NCBI RefSeq assembly: GCF_021287045.1
Contig: NZ_JAJTBG010000002.1
Coordinates: forward strand, 1-64,000
Length of the DNA stretch: 64,000 nt
From: Oryzomicrobium sp.
GTDB taxonomy: Bacteria; Pseudomonadota; Gammaproteobacteria; Burkholderiales; Rhodocyclaceae
Direction of reading: 5' to 3'
Under the pieces are notes generated by a model that saw only the letters and a program-made list of their open reading frames with translations, was not told the DNA's origin and did not search any database. Both the position numbers and the translations under genes were made by a program. This document shows positions 18,744-27,809 of the stretch, one piece after another (within the stretch, counting starts at the first letter, position 1; the number at the start of each line of letters is the position of its first letter).

Positions 18744-18751
18744 GCTATAAT
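18744..18751 (+). promoter_or_regulatory. Extended -10 promoter for the envelope glycan cluster
   Basis: TGCTATAAT: a perfect -10 hexamer (18746-18751) with the TG extension of extended -10 promoters, 90 bases before the ArnT-like gene. No good -35 is seen at 17 bases, which an extended -10 can tolerate. This is the best promoter candidate for the five-gene cluster 18842-24506. Confidence 0.65.
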
Positions 18752-18841
18752 CCGCGCCATTGCCCCGCGCCCGTGCGCGGTGCCGCCCGCCACCTGCCAC
18801 ATGCCGCCCTGCCCTGGCGCAGCACCGGACCCGACCCGCCC

Positions 18842-20503
18842 ATGCCCTTTTCCCGTTCCGCCCCCCGGCGCTGGCCCCTGACCCTGGTCGGCCTGTTCCT
18901 CGCCGCCCTGGTGGTGTTCGGCCTGGGCATCCAGGAGCCCACCGGCCTGACCGGCAAGGACGAATTCTTCCTGGGGCTGCGCACCCCCATGGAGATGATG
19001 GAAAAGGACGCCTGGCTGGTGCCGGTGCTCAACGACCAGCCGCGCCTGAAAAAGCCGCCCATGCTCTACTGGCTGGGCCGCGCCAGCTTCGAGACCTTCG
19101 GTCCGTCCCTGCCCGCCGCCCGGGGCATCACCGTGCTGTTCGCCGCCCTGCTGGTGGCCGCCACCGCCGCCCTGGGGCGCCGCCTCGCCGGCTCTGCCGG
19201 AGCCGGCCTGTGGGCCGCCCTGCTGCTGTTCACCGTGCTGGGGCTGGCCAGCGAATCGCGCCGCTTCATGCTCGACGTGCCCACCGCGTCCCTGTCCACC
19301 CTGTCCTTCCTCTTCCTGGTGCGCTGGAAGGACGACCGCCGCGCCCGGGATCTGACCCTGGCCGCGGTGCTGCTCGCCGCCGGCTTCCTGCTCAAGGGGC
19401 CGATCGTCGCCGTGGTGTGCGGCGCCGGGGTGCTCGGCCTGCTGCTCTCCGGCCAGTGGCCCCTGGCCGACCTGTGGCGGCGCAAGTTCTCCGTCGCCGG
19501 CGCCCTCGGCCTGTTCCTGGCCCTGGCCCTGCCCTGGTTCATCTACGTGCGGCTGCGCTACCCGGAAGCCGCCGCCGCCGAGTTGCAGGAAGAGCTGGAA
19601 GCCCGCCAGCTGTTCACCCCCTCGCCCCAGACCCTGCTCGCCGCGTTGCAGATCGTCATGCCCTGGAGCTTCGTCCTGCTGGCCCTGGCCTGGCGCCTGC
19701 GCCGCGAGGCCGGCCCCGCCCGCACCCTGCTGCTGTGGGCCGGCCTCACCGTGCTGCCGTTCTGCTTCATCCACACCTTCGACCGCTACCTGGTCGGCTC
19801 CCTGGTGCCCTTCGCCCTGATCCTGGGCTTCGCTCTCGACCGGGGCGAGCGCTTCCCGGCCTGGGCGCTGCGCCTGGGGGCGGCCCTGGTGCTGCTGGTG
19901 GCCGGCGTGTTCGCCGCCTTCGCCTTCTGGTTCCACCTGGGCGGCTGGGGCTGGCTGCTGCCGCCCCTGGCCCTGGTGCTGTGGGCCGCCGCCCGGGCCG
20001 AGCCGCGCTGGCTGGCCGGCGCCATGGCCCTGCTGTGGATGACCTTCTTCGGCCTGTTCTTCCCCCACTTGCAGATCAACGCCGTGCCGGAGCCGGTGCG
20101 CGCCCTGGCCGCCGACCGGCCGGTGCTGATGTTCGACGGCCCCCAGCCGGCCATGCTGCCGATCCTGCTCGGCCGGGCCCTGAGCCATACCGACACCCTC
20201 CAGCCGCGCCATCTGGCGCCGCCGCGCCTGCTCGTCTTCGTCCGCGCCGAGGACGAAGCGCGCCTCCAGGAACAGGCCCGGGCCCTGGGCGCCACCCTGC
20301 GCCCCCTGGGCGGCTACCAGGCCCTGGCCTCCCGGGGCTCCGGCGTGCGCTTCACCCGGGACGGCGCCGGCAAGGCGGAATGGCGCGAGGCCCTGCGCAG
20401 CCGCTCCCTGCAACCGCTGGAATCGACCATCCGTTACCTGGAAGTGGCCGCCCCGGCCACCGCCGGTGCCAACAGCGACGCCAAGACGGAGGCCGCCCGA
20501 TGA
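18842..20503 (+). CDS. ArnT-like glycosyltransferase (GT-C, PMT/GT39 or GT83 type)
   Basis: 553-residue inner-membrane protein. After a first transmembrane helix (about residues 12-30) the periplasmic loop TGKDEFFLGLRTPMEMM contains the acidic pair seen in ArnT-type GT-C transferases, followed by PRLKKPPMLYWLG, then about eleven further hydrophobic segments and a soluble C-terminal tail. Such enzymes move sugars from polyprenyl-phosphate donors to lipid A or other envelope acceptors on the periplasmic face. Its stop overlaps the next start by four bases, beginning a tightly packed cluster that also encodes a GT2 enzyme able to make the lipid-linked donor. Confidence 0.85.
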   Translation: MPFSRSAPRRWPLTLVGLFLAALVVFGLGIQEPTGLTGKDEFFLGLRTPMEMMEKDAWLVPVLNDQPRLKKPPMLYWLGRASFETFGPSLPAARGITVLFAALLVAATAALGRRLAGSAGAGLWAALLLFTVLGLASESRRFMLDVPTASLSTLSFLFLVRWKDDRRARDLTLAAVLLAAGFLLKGPIVAVVCGAGVLGLLLSGQWPLADLWRRKFSVAGALGLFLALALPWFIYVRLRYPEAAAAELQEELEARQLFTPSPQTLLAALQIVMPWSFVLLALAWRLRREAGPARTLLLWAGLTVLPFCFIHTFDRYLVGSLVPFALILGFALDRGERFPAWALRLGAALVLLVAGVFAAFAFWFHLGGWGWLLPPLALVLWAAARAEPRWLAGAMALLWMTFFGLFFPHLQINAVPEPVRALAADRPVLMFDGPQPAMLPILLGRALSHTDTLQPRHLAPPRLLVFVRAEDEARLQEQARALGATLRPLGGYQALASRGSGVRFTRDGAGKAEWREALRSRSLQPLESTIRYLEVAAPATAGANSDAKTEAAR

Positions 20504-21708
20504 GACTCCCGACCGCCTTGCCGTCCCATACCCACCCCTATATCCGCCCCGTGGCCGCCGGCCTGGCCGTGGCCCTGGCCGCCGCCGGCGCCGCCCTCAC
20601 CGTGCCGCGCCCGGGTCCGGCCCGCTTCGAACCGCCGGTGCGCTCCGCCCCGGTATCGGTGGCGCCACAGCTGCGCGGCAAGCCGGCCCTGGCGGCCACC
20701 GACGGTTTCCTGCCCCGGGTCGCCCCCAGTGCCCACGCGGTCAACCTGCTCGCCCTGGCCAACGGTGACGTGCTCGCCAGTTGGTTCGCCGGCAGCAAGG
20801 AAGGGGCGCCGGACGTGGCCATCTACCTGGCCCGCTGGCACGCCGCCGGCACCGGCCACCACGGCGGCCTGTGGTCCGAGCCCCGGGCCGTAGCCACCCG
20901 CGCCGCCACCCAGGCCGCCACCGGCCGCTACGTGCGCAAGCTCGGCAACGCGGTCCTCGGTCAGGACCCGGAAGGACGCCTCCACCTGTGGTTCGTCAGC
21001 GTCGCCTTCGGCGGCTGGGCCGGCTCGTCGATCAACCAGCAGGTGTCCGACGACGAGGGCCGCACCTGGACCCCGGCGCAACGCCTGGTGACCTCGCCCT
21101 TCCTCAACATCAGCACCCTGGTGCGCACCCCGCCGCTGTGGCCCGAGCTGGGTGGTGGCGCCGGGCTGCCGGTGTACCACGAGTTCATCGCCAAGCACGG
21201 CGAATGGCTGCGCCTCGACGACGACGGCCGCGTGCTCGACAAGGCGCGCCTGCCCCAGCCGCGCCGCGCCCTGCAACCCGCCGTGGCGGCCCTGGACGAC
21301 GGCGACCTGCTCGCCCTGCTGCGCGACGCCGGCCCCGGCCCGGGCCGGGTGCTCGCCGCCACCTCGGCCGACGGCGGCGCCAGCTGGCGCCCCGCCGAAC
21401 CGCTGCCGGTAGCCAACCCCAACGCCGCCGTGGCCCTGCTGCGCCTGGCCGACGGCCGCCTGCTGCTGGCCTGCAACCCCATCGCCGGCGGACGCAACCG
21501 CCTGGCCCTGTGGCTCTCGGAGGACCAGGGCGACAACTGGTACGAAGCCCGGGTGCTGGAAGAGAGCAACGACGGCGAGGACGAATTCTCCTACCCCGCC
21601 CTGGCCCAGGACCGGGCCGGCCGGGTGCACGTGGCTTATACCTGGAAGCGGGAGACGATCCGCCACCGCGTCCTGACCCCCGACACCCTCCAGGAGGTGC
21701 GTCGATGA
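20500..21708 (+). CDS. Sialidase-like BNR/Asp-box protein
   Basis: 402-residue protein with an N-terminal hydrophobic segment (about residues 16-35) that acts as signal peptide or anchor. The remainder fits the BNR_2 sialidase-like beta-propeller: SWFAGSKEGAPDVAIYLARW at 94-113 is characteristic, and Asp boxes occur at 183-190 (SDDEGRTW), 289-296 (SADGGASW) and 340-347 (SEDQGDNW), with the late EFSYPALAQD segment. Proteins of this type cleave or bind glycans outside the cytoplasm; whether this one is a true exo-alpha-sialidase is not shown. It overlaps both neighbours by ATGA, implying co-expression with the glycosyltransferases. Confidence 0.8.
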   Translation: MRLPTALPSHTHPYIRPVAAGLAVALAAAGAALTVPRPGPARFEPPVRSAPVSVAPQLRGKPALAATDGFLPRVAPSAHAVNLLALANGDVLASWFAGSKEGAPDVAIYLARWHAAGTGHHGGLWSEPRAVATRAATQAATGRYVRKLGNAVLGQDPEGRLHLWFVSVAFGGWAGSSINQQVSDDEGRTWTPAQRLVTSPFLNISTLVRTPPLWPELGGGAGLPVYHEFIAKHGEWLRLDDDGRVLDKARLPQPRRALQPAVAALDDGDLLALLRDAGPGPGRVLAATSADGGASWRPAEPLPVANPNAAVALLRLADGRLLLACNPIAGGRNRLALWLSEDQGDNWYEARVLEESNDGEDEFSYPALAQDRAGRVHVAYTWKRETIRHRVLTPDTLQEVRR

Positions 21709-22460
21709 GCACCCTGACCGTTGCCGTGGGCCTGGCGAGCCAGGCCGTGGCCGTCGCCGCCGTCAGCGCCGCCCTGGTGCGCCGCCTCACCGCGCGCCCC
21801 GGGCCGGACGTTCCGGCTACCCCGGATGGCGCAGCCGCCGCGCCCGCATCCGTCCGCATCGACCAGCCCGACGCCCCGGCGGCCGGCGGAGCGGCGGCCA
21901 CCACCGCCCCGCCCCTCACCCCGCGCCGCCGCCTGATGGCGGCCCTACCCCTGGCCCTGGGCCTGCTCAGCCTGGTGCCCTTCGCCGGCACCTCCCTGGC
22001 GGCCGCCCTGCGCGGGCTGTGGAGCGACCTGTCGTTCACCACCCTGCAACTGTGCCTGCTGGCCTGGTGGGGCAGCCCGGCGCTGCGCCTGGCCCCGGGG
22101 GCGCGCCTGGGCCTGCTCGGCGCCGTTGCCCTGGCCGGCGCCGCCCTCTACCCCACCGCCCTGGGCGCCGGCTCCCTGGATTTGTACCGCTTCGGCTACC
22201 AGCCCTGGTGGCTGCTCGCCGCCCTGGCCGCGGCCGGGCTGGCGGCCTGCCGCCGGGCGCCGCTGCTGGCCGCGCTGCTGGCGGTGGACATGGCCGCCTA
22301 TGCCCTGCGCCTGGCCGATTCCGACAACCTGTGGGACTACCTGCTGGATGTGCCCCTCTTCCTTTACGCCCTGATCGCCCTGACCCTGCACCTGGCCCGC
22401 CGCGACCGGCTGCAACCGGCCGACGCCGGCGCCGCCACCGCCCAGCCGGGCACGGAGTGA
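21705..22460 (+). CDS. Integral membrane protein of unknown function
   Basis: 251-residue protein that I do not recognise. It has one N-terminal hydrophobic helix (about residues 3-26), a Pro/Ala-rich linker to about residue 75, then four to five hydrophobic segments with conserved-looking aromatic spots (LYRFGYQPWW, DNLWDYLLDVPLFLYALIALTLHLARR). Its start overlaps the sialidase-like gene by ATGA and the GT2 gene begins eight bases after its stop, so it is very likely part of the same envelope glycan system. Confidence 0.7.
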   Translation: MSTLTVAVGLASQAVAVAAVSAALVRRLTARPGPDVPATPDGAAAAPASVRIDQPDAPAAGGAAATTAPPLTPRRRLMAALPLALGLLSLVPFAGTSLAAALRGLWSDLSFTTLQLCLLAWWGSPALRLAPGARLGLLGAVALAGAALYPTALGAGSLDLYRFGYQPWWLLAALAAAGLAACRRAPLLAALLAVDMAAYALRLADSDNLWDYLLDVPLFLYALIALTLHLARRDRLQPADAGAATAQPGTE

Positions 22461-22468
22461 CCCCTCTC

Positions 22469-23494
22469 ATGACCGATACCGCCACCGACCTGCAACCTTC
22501 CGCCGCCCTGGCCCCCGCTGCCGACAAGGCCCACGACGCCCGGCCCAACGTTTCCATCGTCATCCCCATCTACAACGAGCAGGAAAACCTGCCCGACCTG
22601 GTGGCCAAGGTGGGCGAAGCCCTGCTGCCCACCGGGCGCAGCTTCGAGCTGATCTGCGTGGACGACGGTTCCCGGGACCGCTCGGCCTGGGTGCTGCGCG
22701 ACCTGGCGGCCAAGACGCCCTGGCTCAAGCCCCGCTACCTGATGCGCAACTACGGCCAGACCGCCGCCCTGCAAGCCGGCTTCGACGCCGTCACCGGCAA
22801 GTACGTGGCGACCCTGGATGGCGACTTGCAGAACGATCCGGCGGACATCCCGGCCCTGCTCGACCGCCTTGATAGCGATTCCTCGGTGGACATGATCTCC
22901 GGCTGGCGCAAGGACCGGCAGGACAAGGCGGTGTCGCGCAAGCTGCCGTCGATGATCGCCAACCGCCTGATCTCCAAGGTCACCGGCGTGACCCTGCACG
23001 ACTACGGCTGCGCCCTGAAGGTGTACCGCGGCGAGATCATCCGCCGCATCCGCCTCTACGGCGAACTGCACCGCTTCATCCCGATCCTCGCTGCCGAGGC
23101 CGGCGCCCGCATCACCGAGGTGCCGGTGCGCCACCACGCCCGCACCCGGGGCGTCTCCAAGTACGGCATCGACCGAACCTTCCGGGTGATCCTCGACCTC
23201 TTGTTGATGCGCTTCATGATGCGCTACCTGCACCGCCCGCTGCACGCCTTCGGCGGCGTCGGCCTGTGGCTGCTGGTGCCGGGCCTGGCGGCCCTGGCCT
23301 GGCTGCTCGGGGTCAAGCTCACCGGCCACGACATCGGCGGCCGGCCGCTCTTGATGGTGGGGGTGATGCTGTCGCTGATGGGGGTCAACCTGATCGGCCT
23401 GGGCGTCCTCGGCGAAGTGCTGATCCGGGTCTATCACGAGCCGGAAGGCCGGGACCAGTACCGGCTGCGCGAGGCGCCGGAAGGCGAACTCTGA
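22469..23494 (+). CDS. GT2 family glycosyltransferase (polyprenyl-phosphate type, ArnC/DPM-like)
   Basis: 341-residue membrane-bound transferase. The GT-A domain shows SIVIPIYNEQENL (29-41), VDDGSRDRS (64-72) and the metal-binding LDGDLQNDP (116-124), then VRHHARTRGVSKYG typical of polyprenyl-phosphate sugar transferases, and two C-terminal transmembrane helices. The family transfers a sugar from a nucleotide donor to undecaprenyl phosphate on the cytoplasmic face. It would supply the donor for the ArnT-like enzyme encoded upstream. Confidence 0.9.
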   Translation: MTDTATDLQPSAALAPAADKAHDARPNVSIVIPIYNEQENLPDLVAKVGEALLPTGRSFELICVDDGSRDRSAWVLRDLAAKTPWLKPRYLMRNYGQTAALQAGFDAVTGKYVATLDGDLQNDPADIPALLDRLDSDSSVDMISGWRKDRQDKAVSRKLPSMIANRLISKVTGVTLHDYGCALKVYRGEIIRRIRLYGELHRFIPILAAEAGARITEVPVRHHARTRGVSKYGIDRTFRVILDLLLMRFMMRYLHRPLHAFGGVGLWLLVPGLAALAWLLGVKLTGHDIGGRPLLMVGVMLSLMGVNLIGLGVLGEVLIRVYHEPEGRDQYRLREAPEGEL

Positions 23495-23525
23495 ACAGCC
23501 CGATCGCCCTGAGCGAAGCGCTTTC

Positions 23526-24506
23526 GTGATTTCCGCCAAGACCGCCGTCAAGCTGGCGGCGGCGCCCCTGCTGCTCGCCGCCGTGGTCTGGGTGGTGGAC
23601 CCGGCCCGGGTCGCCGCCACCTTCCGCCGTCTCGACCTGGCCTGGGTCGCCCTCGGCCTGCTGGTGTCGATCGCCTCCAACGTGGTGTCCGCCTGGCGCT
23701 GGCACGAGCTGTCGCGCTGGCTGGGGCTGCGCTCGCCGCTGATCGCCATGGTGCGCGTCTATTTCCAGGGCATGACCGCCAACACCCTGCTGCCCGGCGC
23801 CACCCTGTCCGGCGACATGCTGCGCGCCGGCCTACTGGTGCGCGGGGGCAACCCGGTGCTGGAATCGGGCCTGTCGGTGGTGCTCGACCGCTTTTCCGGC
23901 CTGTGGGTGCTGTGCCTGATGTCCGGCGCGGTGGCTGGCGCCGTGCTGCTCGCCCTGGGCCTGCCGCCCTTCTGGCAGGGCCCGGCCCTGCCGGTGCTGG
24001 CCACCGCCGGCCTGACCCTGGCCGCCACCCTGGGCCTGTTCCTGTTGCCCCTGCTGTTCTTCTGGGGCGCCCGCCACGGCTTGCTGCCGCGCCTGCCGGC
24101 GCGCTGGCGCGCCCAGGCGGAACGCCTACTCGGCCTGCCCGAAGCCGGTCGCCAGTTCGTCTGGCAGCTGGGCATGTCGGCCCTGGTGCAGGTGCTTTCC
24201 ATCGGAGCCCTGGCCCTGGCCGGCCGCGCTACCGGGCTGGACCTGCCGGTGTGGACCTACGCCGTGGCTGCGGCACCGATCTTCATCATGGCCGCCCTGC
24301 CGGTCAGCTTCGGCGGCTGGGGCACCCGGGAAGCCGGCGCCGCAGTGTGCCTGGGCCTGTTCGGCGCGAGCACCGAGCTGGCGGTGACCGCCTCCCTGCT
24401 CTACGGCATCTACGCCACGGTCCAGGCCGGCCTGGGGGTGCTGCTCACCTACCTGCCCGGCGCCTCGGGCGCGGCCAGCCCTTCCAGCCAAACCCCGCGC
24501 CAGTAG
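23526..24506 (+). CDS. Flippase-like membrane protein (lysylphosphatidylglycerol synthase TM domain family)
   Basis: 326-residue inner-membrane protein of the LPG_synthase_TM/UPF0104 family, with about eight hydrophobic helices and no catalytic soluble domain. The segment YFQGMTANTLLPGATLSGDMLRAGLL resembles the conserved core of these proteins, and PVSFGGWGTREAGA occurs near the C-terminus as in the family. Members are thought to move lipids or lipid-linked intermediates. GTG start at 23526, 31 bases after the GT2 stop. In this cluster a role in moving the lipid-linked sugar across the membrane is a reasonable inference. Confidence 0.8.
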   Translation: MISAKTAVKLAAAPLLLAAVVWVVDPARVAATFRRLDLAWVALGLLVSIASNVVSAWRWHELSRWLGLRSPLIAMVRVYFQGMTANTLLPGATLSGDMLRAGLLVRGGNPVLESGLSVVLDRFSGLWVLCLMSGAVAGAVLLALGLPPFWQGPALPVLATAGLTLAATLGLFLLPLLFFWGARHGLLPRLPARWRAQAERLLGLPEAGRQFVWQLGMSALVQVLSIGALALAGRATGLDLPVWTYAVAAAPIFIMAALPVSFGGWGTREAGAAVCLGLFGASTELAVTASLLYGIYATVQAGLGVLLTYLPGASGAASPSSQTPRQ

Positions 24507-24708
24507 GGCTTTTCCGGGCACCGCCTTCCCAGAGCGAGGCTGGGTGCGGAGTTGCGGACAGGGCGGCCGGAAATGCCCGTCCCTATTGGGGCTTGGCCTG
24601 GCCCTTCCGCCGGGCGCAGCCGCATAACCCACTACCGGGCGGCCCGGCCCCGCTGCGCCGAACGGCTCTCCAGCGCCCCCGCGCCATGGGACATCCCTGT
24701 CCCGGCGC

Positions 24709-24738
24709 AAAAAAAACCGCCCCGGCATGCGGGGCGGT
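24709..24738 (-). terminator. Rho-independent terminator of the nap operon
   Basis: 8-bp stem ACCGCCCC (24716-24723) with GGGGCGGT (24731-24738), 7-base loop; on the minus strand it is followed by eight T (24709-24716). It lies 49 bases beyond the napC stop. The glycan cluster on the plus strand could also stop here, though its T tract is weak. Confidence 0.88.
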
Positions 24739-24786
24739 GTTTCGACGGCGAGGCGGCGGCGATGCAGCAATGGCCGCCTGAACTGC

Positions 24787-25488
24787 TTACTTCTCCTGCT
24801 TTTCGCCTTCCTCGGACTTGGCCGGGGCCTGGGCGGCTGCGCCTTCGGGCTTTTCCACCGGCGGGTGGAAGATTTCCGGGGCGGCACCGTTCTTTTCCGC
24901 GCCGATGCTCTGTTCCACGGCAGGCAGATGGTGGGCGATGCCCTTGTGGCAGTCGATGCAGGTCTTGCCGCCGTTGAGGCCTTCCTGGTGCATGCGCGCC
25001 GAGCGGCGGCCCTGCTCCGCGTAGTCGAAGTACTCGAAGTTGTGGCAGTTGCGGCACTCGCGGGAGTCGGTGCGCTTCATCCGCGCCCACTCGTGCTCGG
25101 CCAGTTCGAGGCGCTTGGCGTTGAACTTCTCCGGGGTGTCGATGGAGCCGAGAATCTTGTGCAGCACCTCGTTGGACGCCTGGATCTTGCGGATGATCTT
25201 GGGCACCCACTCCTTGGGCACGTGGCAGTCCGGGCAGGTGGCGCGCACGCCGGAGCGGTTGGAGTAGTGGATGGTGTTGCGGTACTCCTGGTACACGTTG
25301 TCCTTCATCTCGTGGCAGGAGATGCAGAACTGCTCCCGGTTGGTCCATTCCATGGCGGTGTTGAAGCCGCCCCAGAAGAGGATGCCGGCGACGAACAGGC
25401 CCACCACGGTCAGCGGCCCGATCGCCATCACGCGCGCCAGCAGGCGCTTGTAGAGGCTTTGCTTATCTTTGTTGTCAGCCGAGGTCAT
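24787..25488 (-). CDS. napC: Tetrahaem cytochrome c NapC
   Basis: 233-residue NapC/NirT protein that takes electrons from the quinol pool to NapB/NapA. One transmembrane helix (about residues 22-40) anchors it to the inner membrane with the rest periplasmic. Four CxxCH haem motifs are visible: CISCH, CPDCH, CRNCH and CIDCH. The tail after the last haem is an Ala/Glu/Lys-rich extension. It is the last gene of the operon, 12 bases after napB, and is followed by a terminator. Haem attachment depends on the ccm genes encoded upstream on the same strand. Confidence 0.97.
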   Translation of the reverse strand: MTSADNKDKQSLYKRLLARVMAIGPLTVVGLFVAGILFWGGFNTAMEWTNREQFCISCHEMKDNVYQEYRNTIHYSNRSGVRATCPDCHVPKEWVPKIIRKIQASNEVLHKILGSIDTPEKFNAKRLELAEHEWARMKRTDSRECRNCHNFEYFDYAEQGRRSARMHQEGLNGGKTCIDCHKGIAHHLPAVEQSIGAEKNGAAPEIFHPPVEKPEGAAAQAPAKSEEGEKQEK

Positions 25489-25500
25489 GACCAGCTCCTT

Positions 25501-25956
25501 TTAGTTGAGTCCCTGGGCGCGCTTGAAGGTGTTGCCCACCAGCGGCTTGGCATTGGTCTGGGGCACATGGCACTGGGTGCAGAAGTAGCGGCGTGGGCTG
25601 ATGTTGGAAAGCTCCTTGCCGTCCCGGTCCTTGAAGTGGGTCAGGGACACCTTGGTCGCGCCGGTCTCCTTGTAACGCGTCCAGGAGTGGCAGTCCATGC
25701 ACTTGTTGAATTCCTTGGTGATGTTGTAGTTGGCGATGGTGTGCGGGATCAGGGGCGGCTGCTGCACGTACTCGCGGGGGATCGGCTCCCGGTCCTTCTC
25801 GTACTTGTAGATGTCGCCCTCGTTCACCTCGGCCTTGATGTCGGCGTGGCGCAGGGATTCCACCACCGGCTTGGGATCGGCGGCACTGGCGGACAGGGAA
25901 ACCGCCGCCAGCAGGGAGGCCAGCACCGCGGTCAGCAGGGGCAGGGAGAGTTTCAT
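25501..25956 (-). CDS. napB: Periplasmic nitrate reductase electron-transfer subunit NapB (dihaem)
   Basis: 151-residue periplasmic cytochrome with a cleavable signal peptide (about 1-25, ending SASA-A). Two haem motifs, CMDCH and CTQCH, and the conserved PPLIPHTIANYNIT and SPRRYFCTQCHVPQ segments identify NapB, which hands electrons from NapC to NapA. Its ATG overlaps the napH stop by four bases. Confidence 0.97.
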   Translation of the reverse strand: MKLSLPLLTAVLASLLAAVSLSASAADPKPVVESLRHADIKAEVNEGDIYKYEKDREPIPREYVQQPPLIPHTIANYNITKEFNKCMDCHSWTRYKETGATKVSLTHFKDRDGKELSNISPRRYFCTQCHVPQTNAKPLVGNTFKRAQGLN

Positions 25957-26846
25957 GACATGCTCCTTTGATCGAATCTATGTGAAAGACGGAATACGTC
26001 CTGGGCGCAGACATCGACGCAGCGGCCGCAGGTGGTGCAATCGGAAGCCAGGATGACCGGGGAGCCGCTGCCCTTGAGGGCGGGACGGATCACCTGGGGT
26101 TCGGGACAGACGGCAAAGCAGTCCATGCAGTCGTTGCAGCGGCTGCGCGCCGGTGCGGTGACCCGCACCAGGGCGGTCTTGCCGAGCAGGGAGTAGAAGG
26201 CCCCCATCGGGCACAGGTGGCCGCACCAGCCGCGGGAGGCGGTCAGGTCGTAGGCGAACACGGCGGCCAGGGCCAGCCAGCCCAGGCCCCAGCCGAAGAA
26301 CAGGCTGCGGTGGAAGAAGGACACCGGATTGACCCATTCCCAGGCGATGCCGCCGGACAGGGCCGAGGCCACCAGGGTGGCGCCGAGCAGCCAGCGCCGG
26401 GTGGCTTCCGCCGGGGTCTTGCCGGTCTTGAGGCCGAGGCGGCGGCGTGACCAGGCGGCGGCGTCGGTCACCAGGTTCACCGGGCAGACCCAGCCGCAGA
26501 ACACCCGGCCGCCCGCCAGCAGGTAGAAGGCGAGCACGATGGCGGCGCCGATCAGGGCGGTCTTGTAGGGCCAGTGGCCCGCCGCCAGGGATTGCAGCAG
26601 GGCGTAGGGGTCGGTGAGGGGCAGCACCCCCAGGGTCAGGCTGGAGGTGAGGTTGCCCTTCACCAGCCAGACGCCGAACCAGGGCCCGGCCAGGAACAGG
26701 GCCAGGATGGAAAGCTGCACGATGCGGCGCAGCAGCAGCCACTTGTGGGCGGCCAGCCAGCCGCGCACCCGCACCGATTCCAGGCCGGGCCGGGCCATCC
26801 GGGCGGGCGCGGCGGAAGGAGTGCCTGGAGGCATCGTGGCGGCCAT
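25953..26846 (-). CDS. napH: Quinol dehydrogenase membrane component NapH
   Basis: 297-residue membrane iron-sulfur protein. Four transmembrane segments; the CGWVCPVN and GWCGHLCPMGA motifs in periplasm-/cytoplasm-facing loops and two C-terminal ferredoxin clusters (CNDCMDCFAVCPEP and CTTCGRCVDVCAQDV). With NapG it forms a second quinol-oxidising route into NapB/NapC. The ATG at 26846 lies one base after the napG stop; a longer open frame upstream lies inside napG and was rejected. Confidence 0.96.
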   Translation of the reverse strand: MAATMPPGTPSAAPARMARPGLESVRVRGWLAAHKWLLLRRIVQLSILALFLAGPWFGVWLVKGNLTSSLTLGVLPLTDPYALLQSLAAGHWPYKTALIGAAIVLAFYLLAGGRVFCGWVCPVNLVTDAAAWSRRRLGLKTGKTPAEATRRWLLGATLVASALSGGIAWEWVNPVSFFHRSLFFGWGLGWLALAAVFAYDLTASRGWCGHLCPMGAFYSLLGKTALVRVTAPARSRCNDCMDCFAVCPEPQVIRPALKGSGSPVILASDCTTCGRCVDVCAQDVFRLSHRFDQRSMS

Positions 26847-26847
26847 G

Positions 26848-27774
26848 TCAGCGCTCCCCGCCCAGCCCCGGGGGGGCGGACGGCACGACGGGATGGGACG
26901 GCGCGGCGGGCAGGTCGCCGGCCGGAGCCGGTGAAACCGGCGGGGCATCGACGCCCCGGGCCGGCAGTTGCACCTGGTCGCCGATCAGGGAGCCGCCGGC
27001 CTTTTCCTTCTCTTCCCAGCCCTTGCGGTAGTGGGACGGCAGCTTGCCCTTAGCCAGGGCCACCGGCATCACCTTGATCGCCGCTTCCGGCAGCACGCAG
27101 GACTTCTCGCACTTGCCGCAGCCGGTGCAGTGGTCCGAATGCACCGTGGGCAGGAGCATGGCGTGGCGGTCGGAGCGGGGGTTGTGCATCTTCTCCAGGG
27201 TGATGGCCTGGTCGATCACCGGGCACACCCGGTAGCACACGTCGCAGCGCAGCCCGAGGAAGTTGAGGCAGCTCTCGTGGTCCACCAGGGCCGCCAGCCC
27301 CATGCGCGCCTGGTTGATGTCGGTCAGCCCGTGATCCAGGGCCCCGGTGGGGCAGGCCTTGACGCAAGGGATGTCCTCGCACATTTCGCAGGGCACCTGG
27401 CGGGCGGTGAAATAGGGGGTGCCCGACGCACCGACCCCATTGGCGTCGCCCAGGGGGGCAAGCTTGAGGGTGTCGTAGGGGCAGTCGCGCACGCACAGGC
27501 CGCAGCGCACGCAGGCGGCCAGGAAATCGGCCTCGGCCAGGGCTCCCGGCGGGCGCAGGGCCTGGGCCGGCAGGGCCCGGGCCTGGCGCGAGTAAAGGCC
27601 CACGCCCAGGGCCATCAGGCAGGCGCCGCCCGCCGCCCCCGCCACGCCGTTGATGAAGCGGCGGCGCGCCCCGGACGCGGGGCCGCCCGCCCCAGCCGGG
27701 GCGGCGGTCCCGTCCGCCCGGCGCGGGGCGCGGGGCAGGTCCGGAGTGGCGGGGATGTCGGGGCGGTCGGCCAT
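26848..27774 (-). CDS. napG: Ferredoxin-type protein NapG
   Basis: 308-residue periplasmic iron-sulfur protein. A twin-arginine signal ([22 protein letters not shown]) follows an unusual 38-residue Pro/Ala-rich N-terminal extension. Four cysteine clusters are visible: [38 protein letters not shown] and [12 protein letters not shown], so it can hold four 4Fe-4S centres. The C-terminal 40 residues are Pro-rich. NapG partners NapH. The long N-terminal extension before the twin-arginine motif makes a downstream start possible. Confidence 0.95.
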   Translation of the reverse strand: MADRPDIPATPDLPRAPRRADGTAAPAGAGGPASGARRRFINGVAGAAGGACLMALGVGLYSRQARALPAQALRPPGALAEADFLAACVRCGLCVRDCPYDTLKLAPLGDANGVGASGTPYFTARQVPCEMCEDIPCVKACPTGALDHGLTDINQARMGLAALVDHESCLNFLGLRCDVCYRVCPVIDQAITLEKMHNPRSDRHAMLLPTVHSDHCTGCGKCEKSCVLPEAAIKVMPVALAKGKLPSHYRKGWEEKEKAGGSLIGDQVQLPARGVDAPPVSPAPAGDLPAAPSHPVVPSAPPGLGGER

Positions 27775-27809
27775 GACGGTACGGGGCTAGGACGCTCGTG
27801 AGGCAGCGC

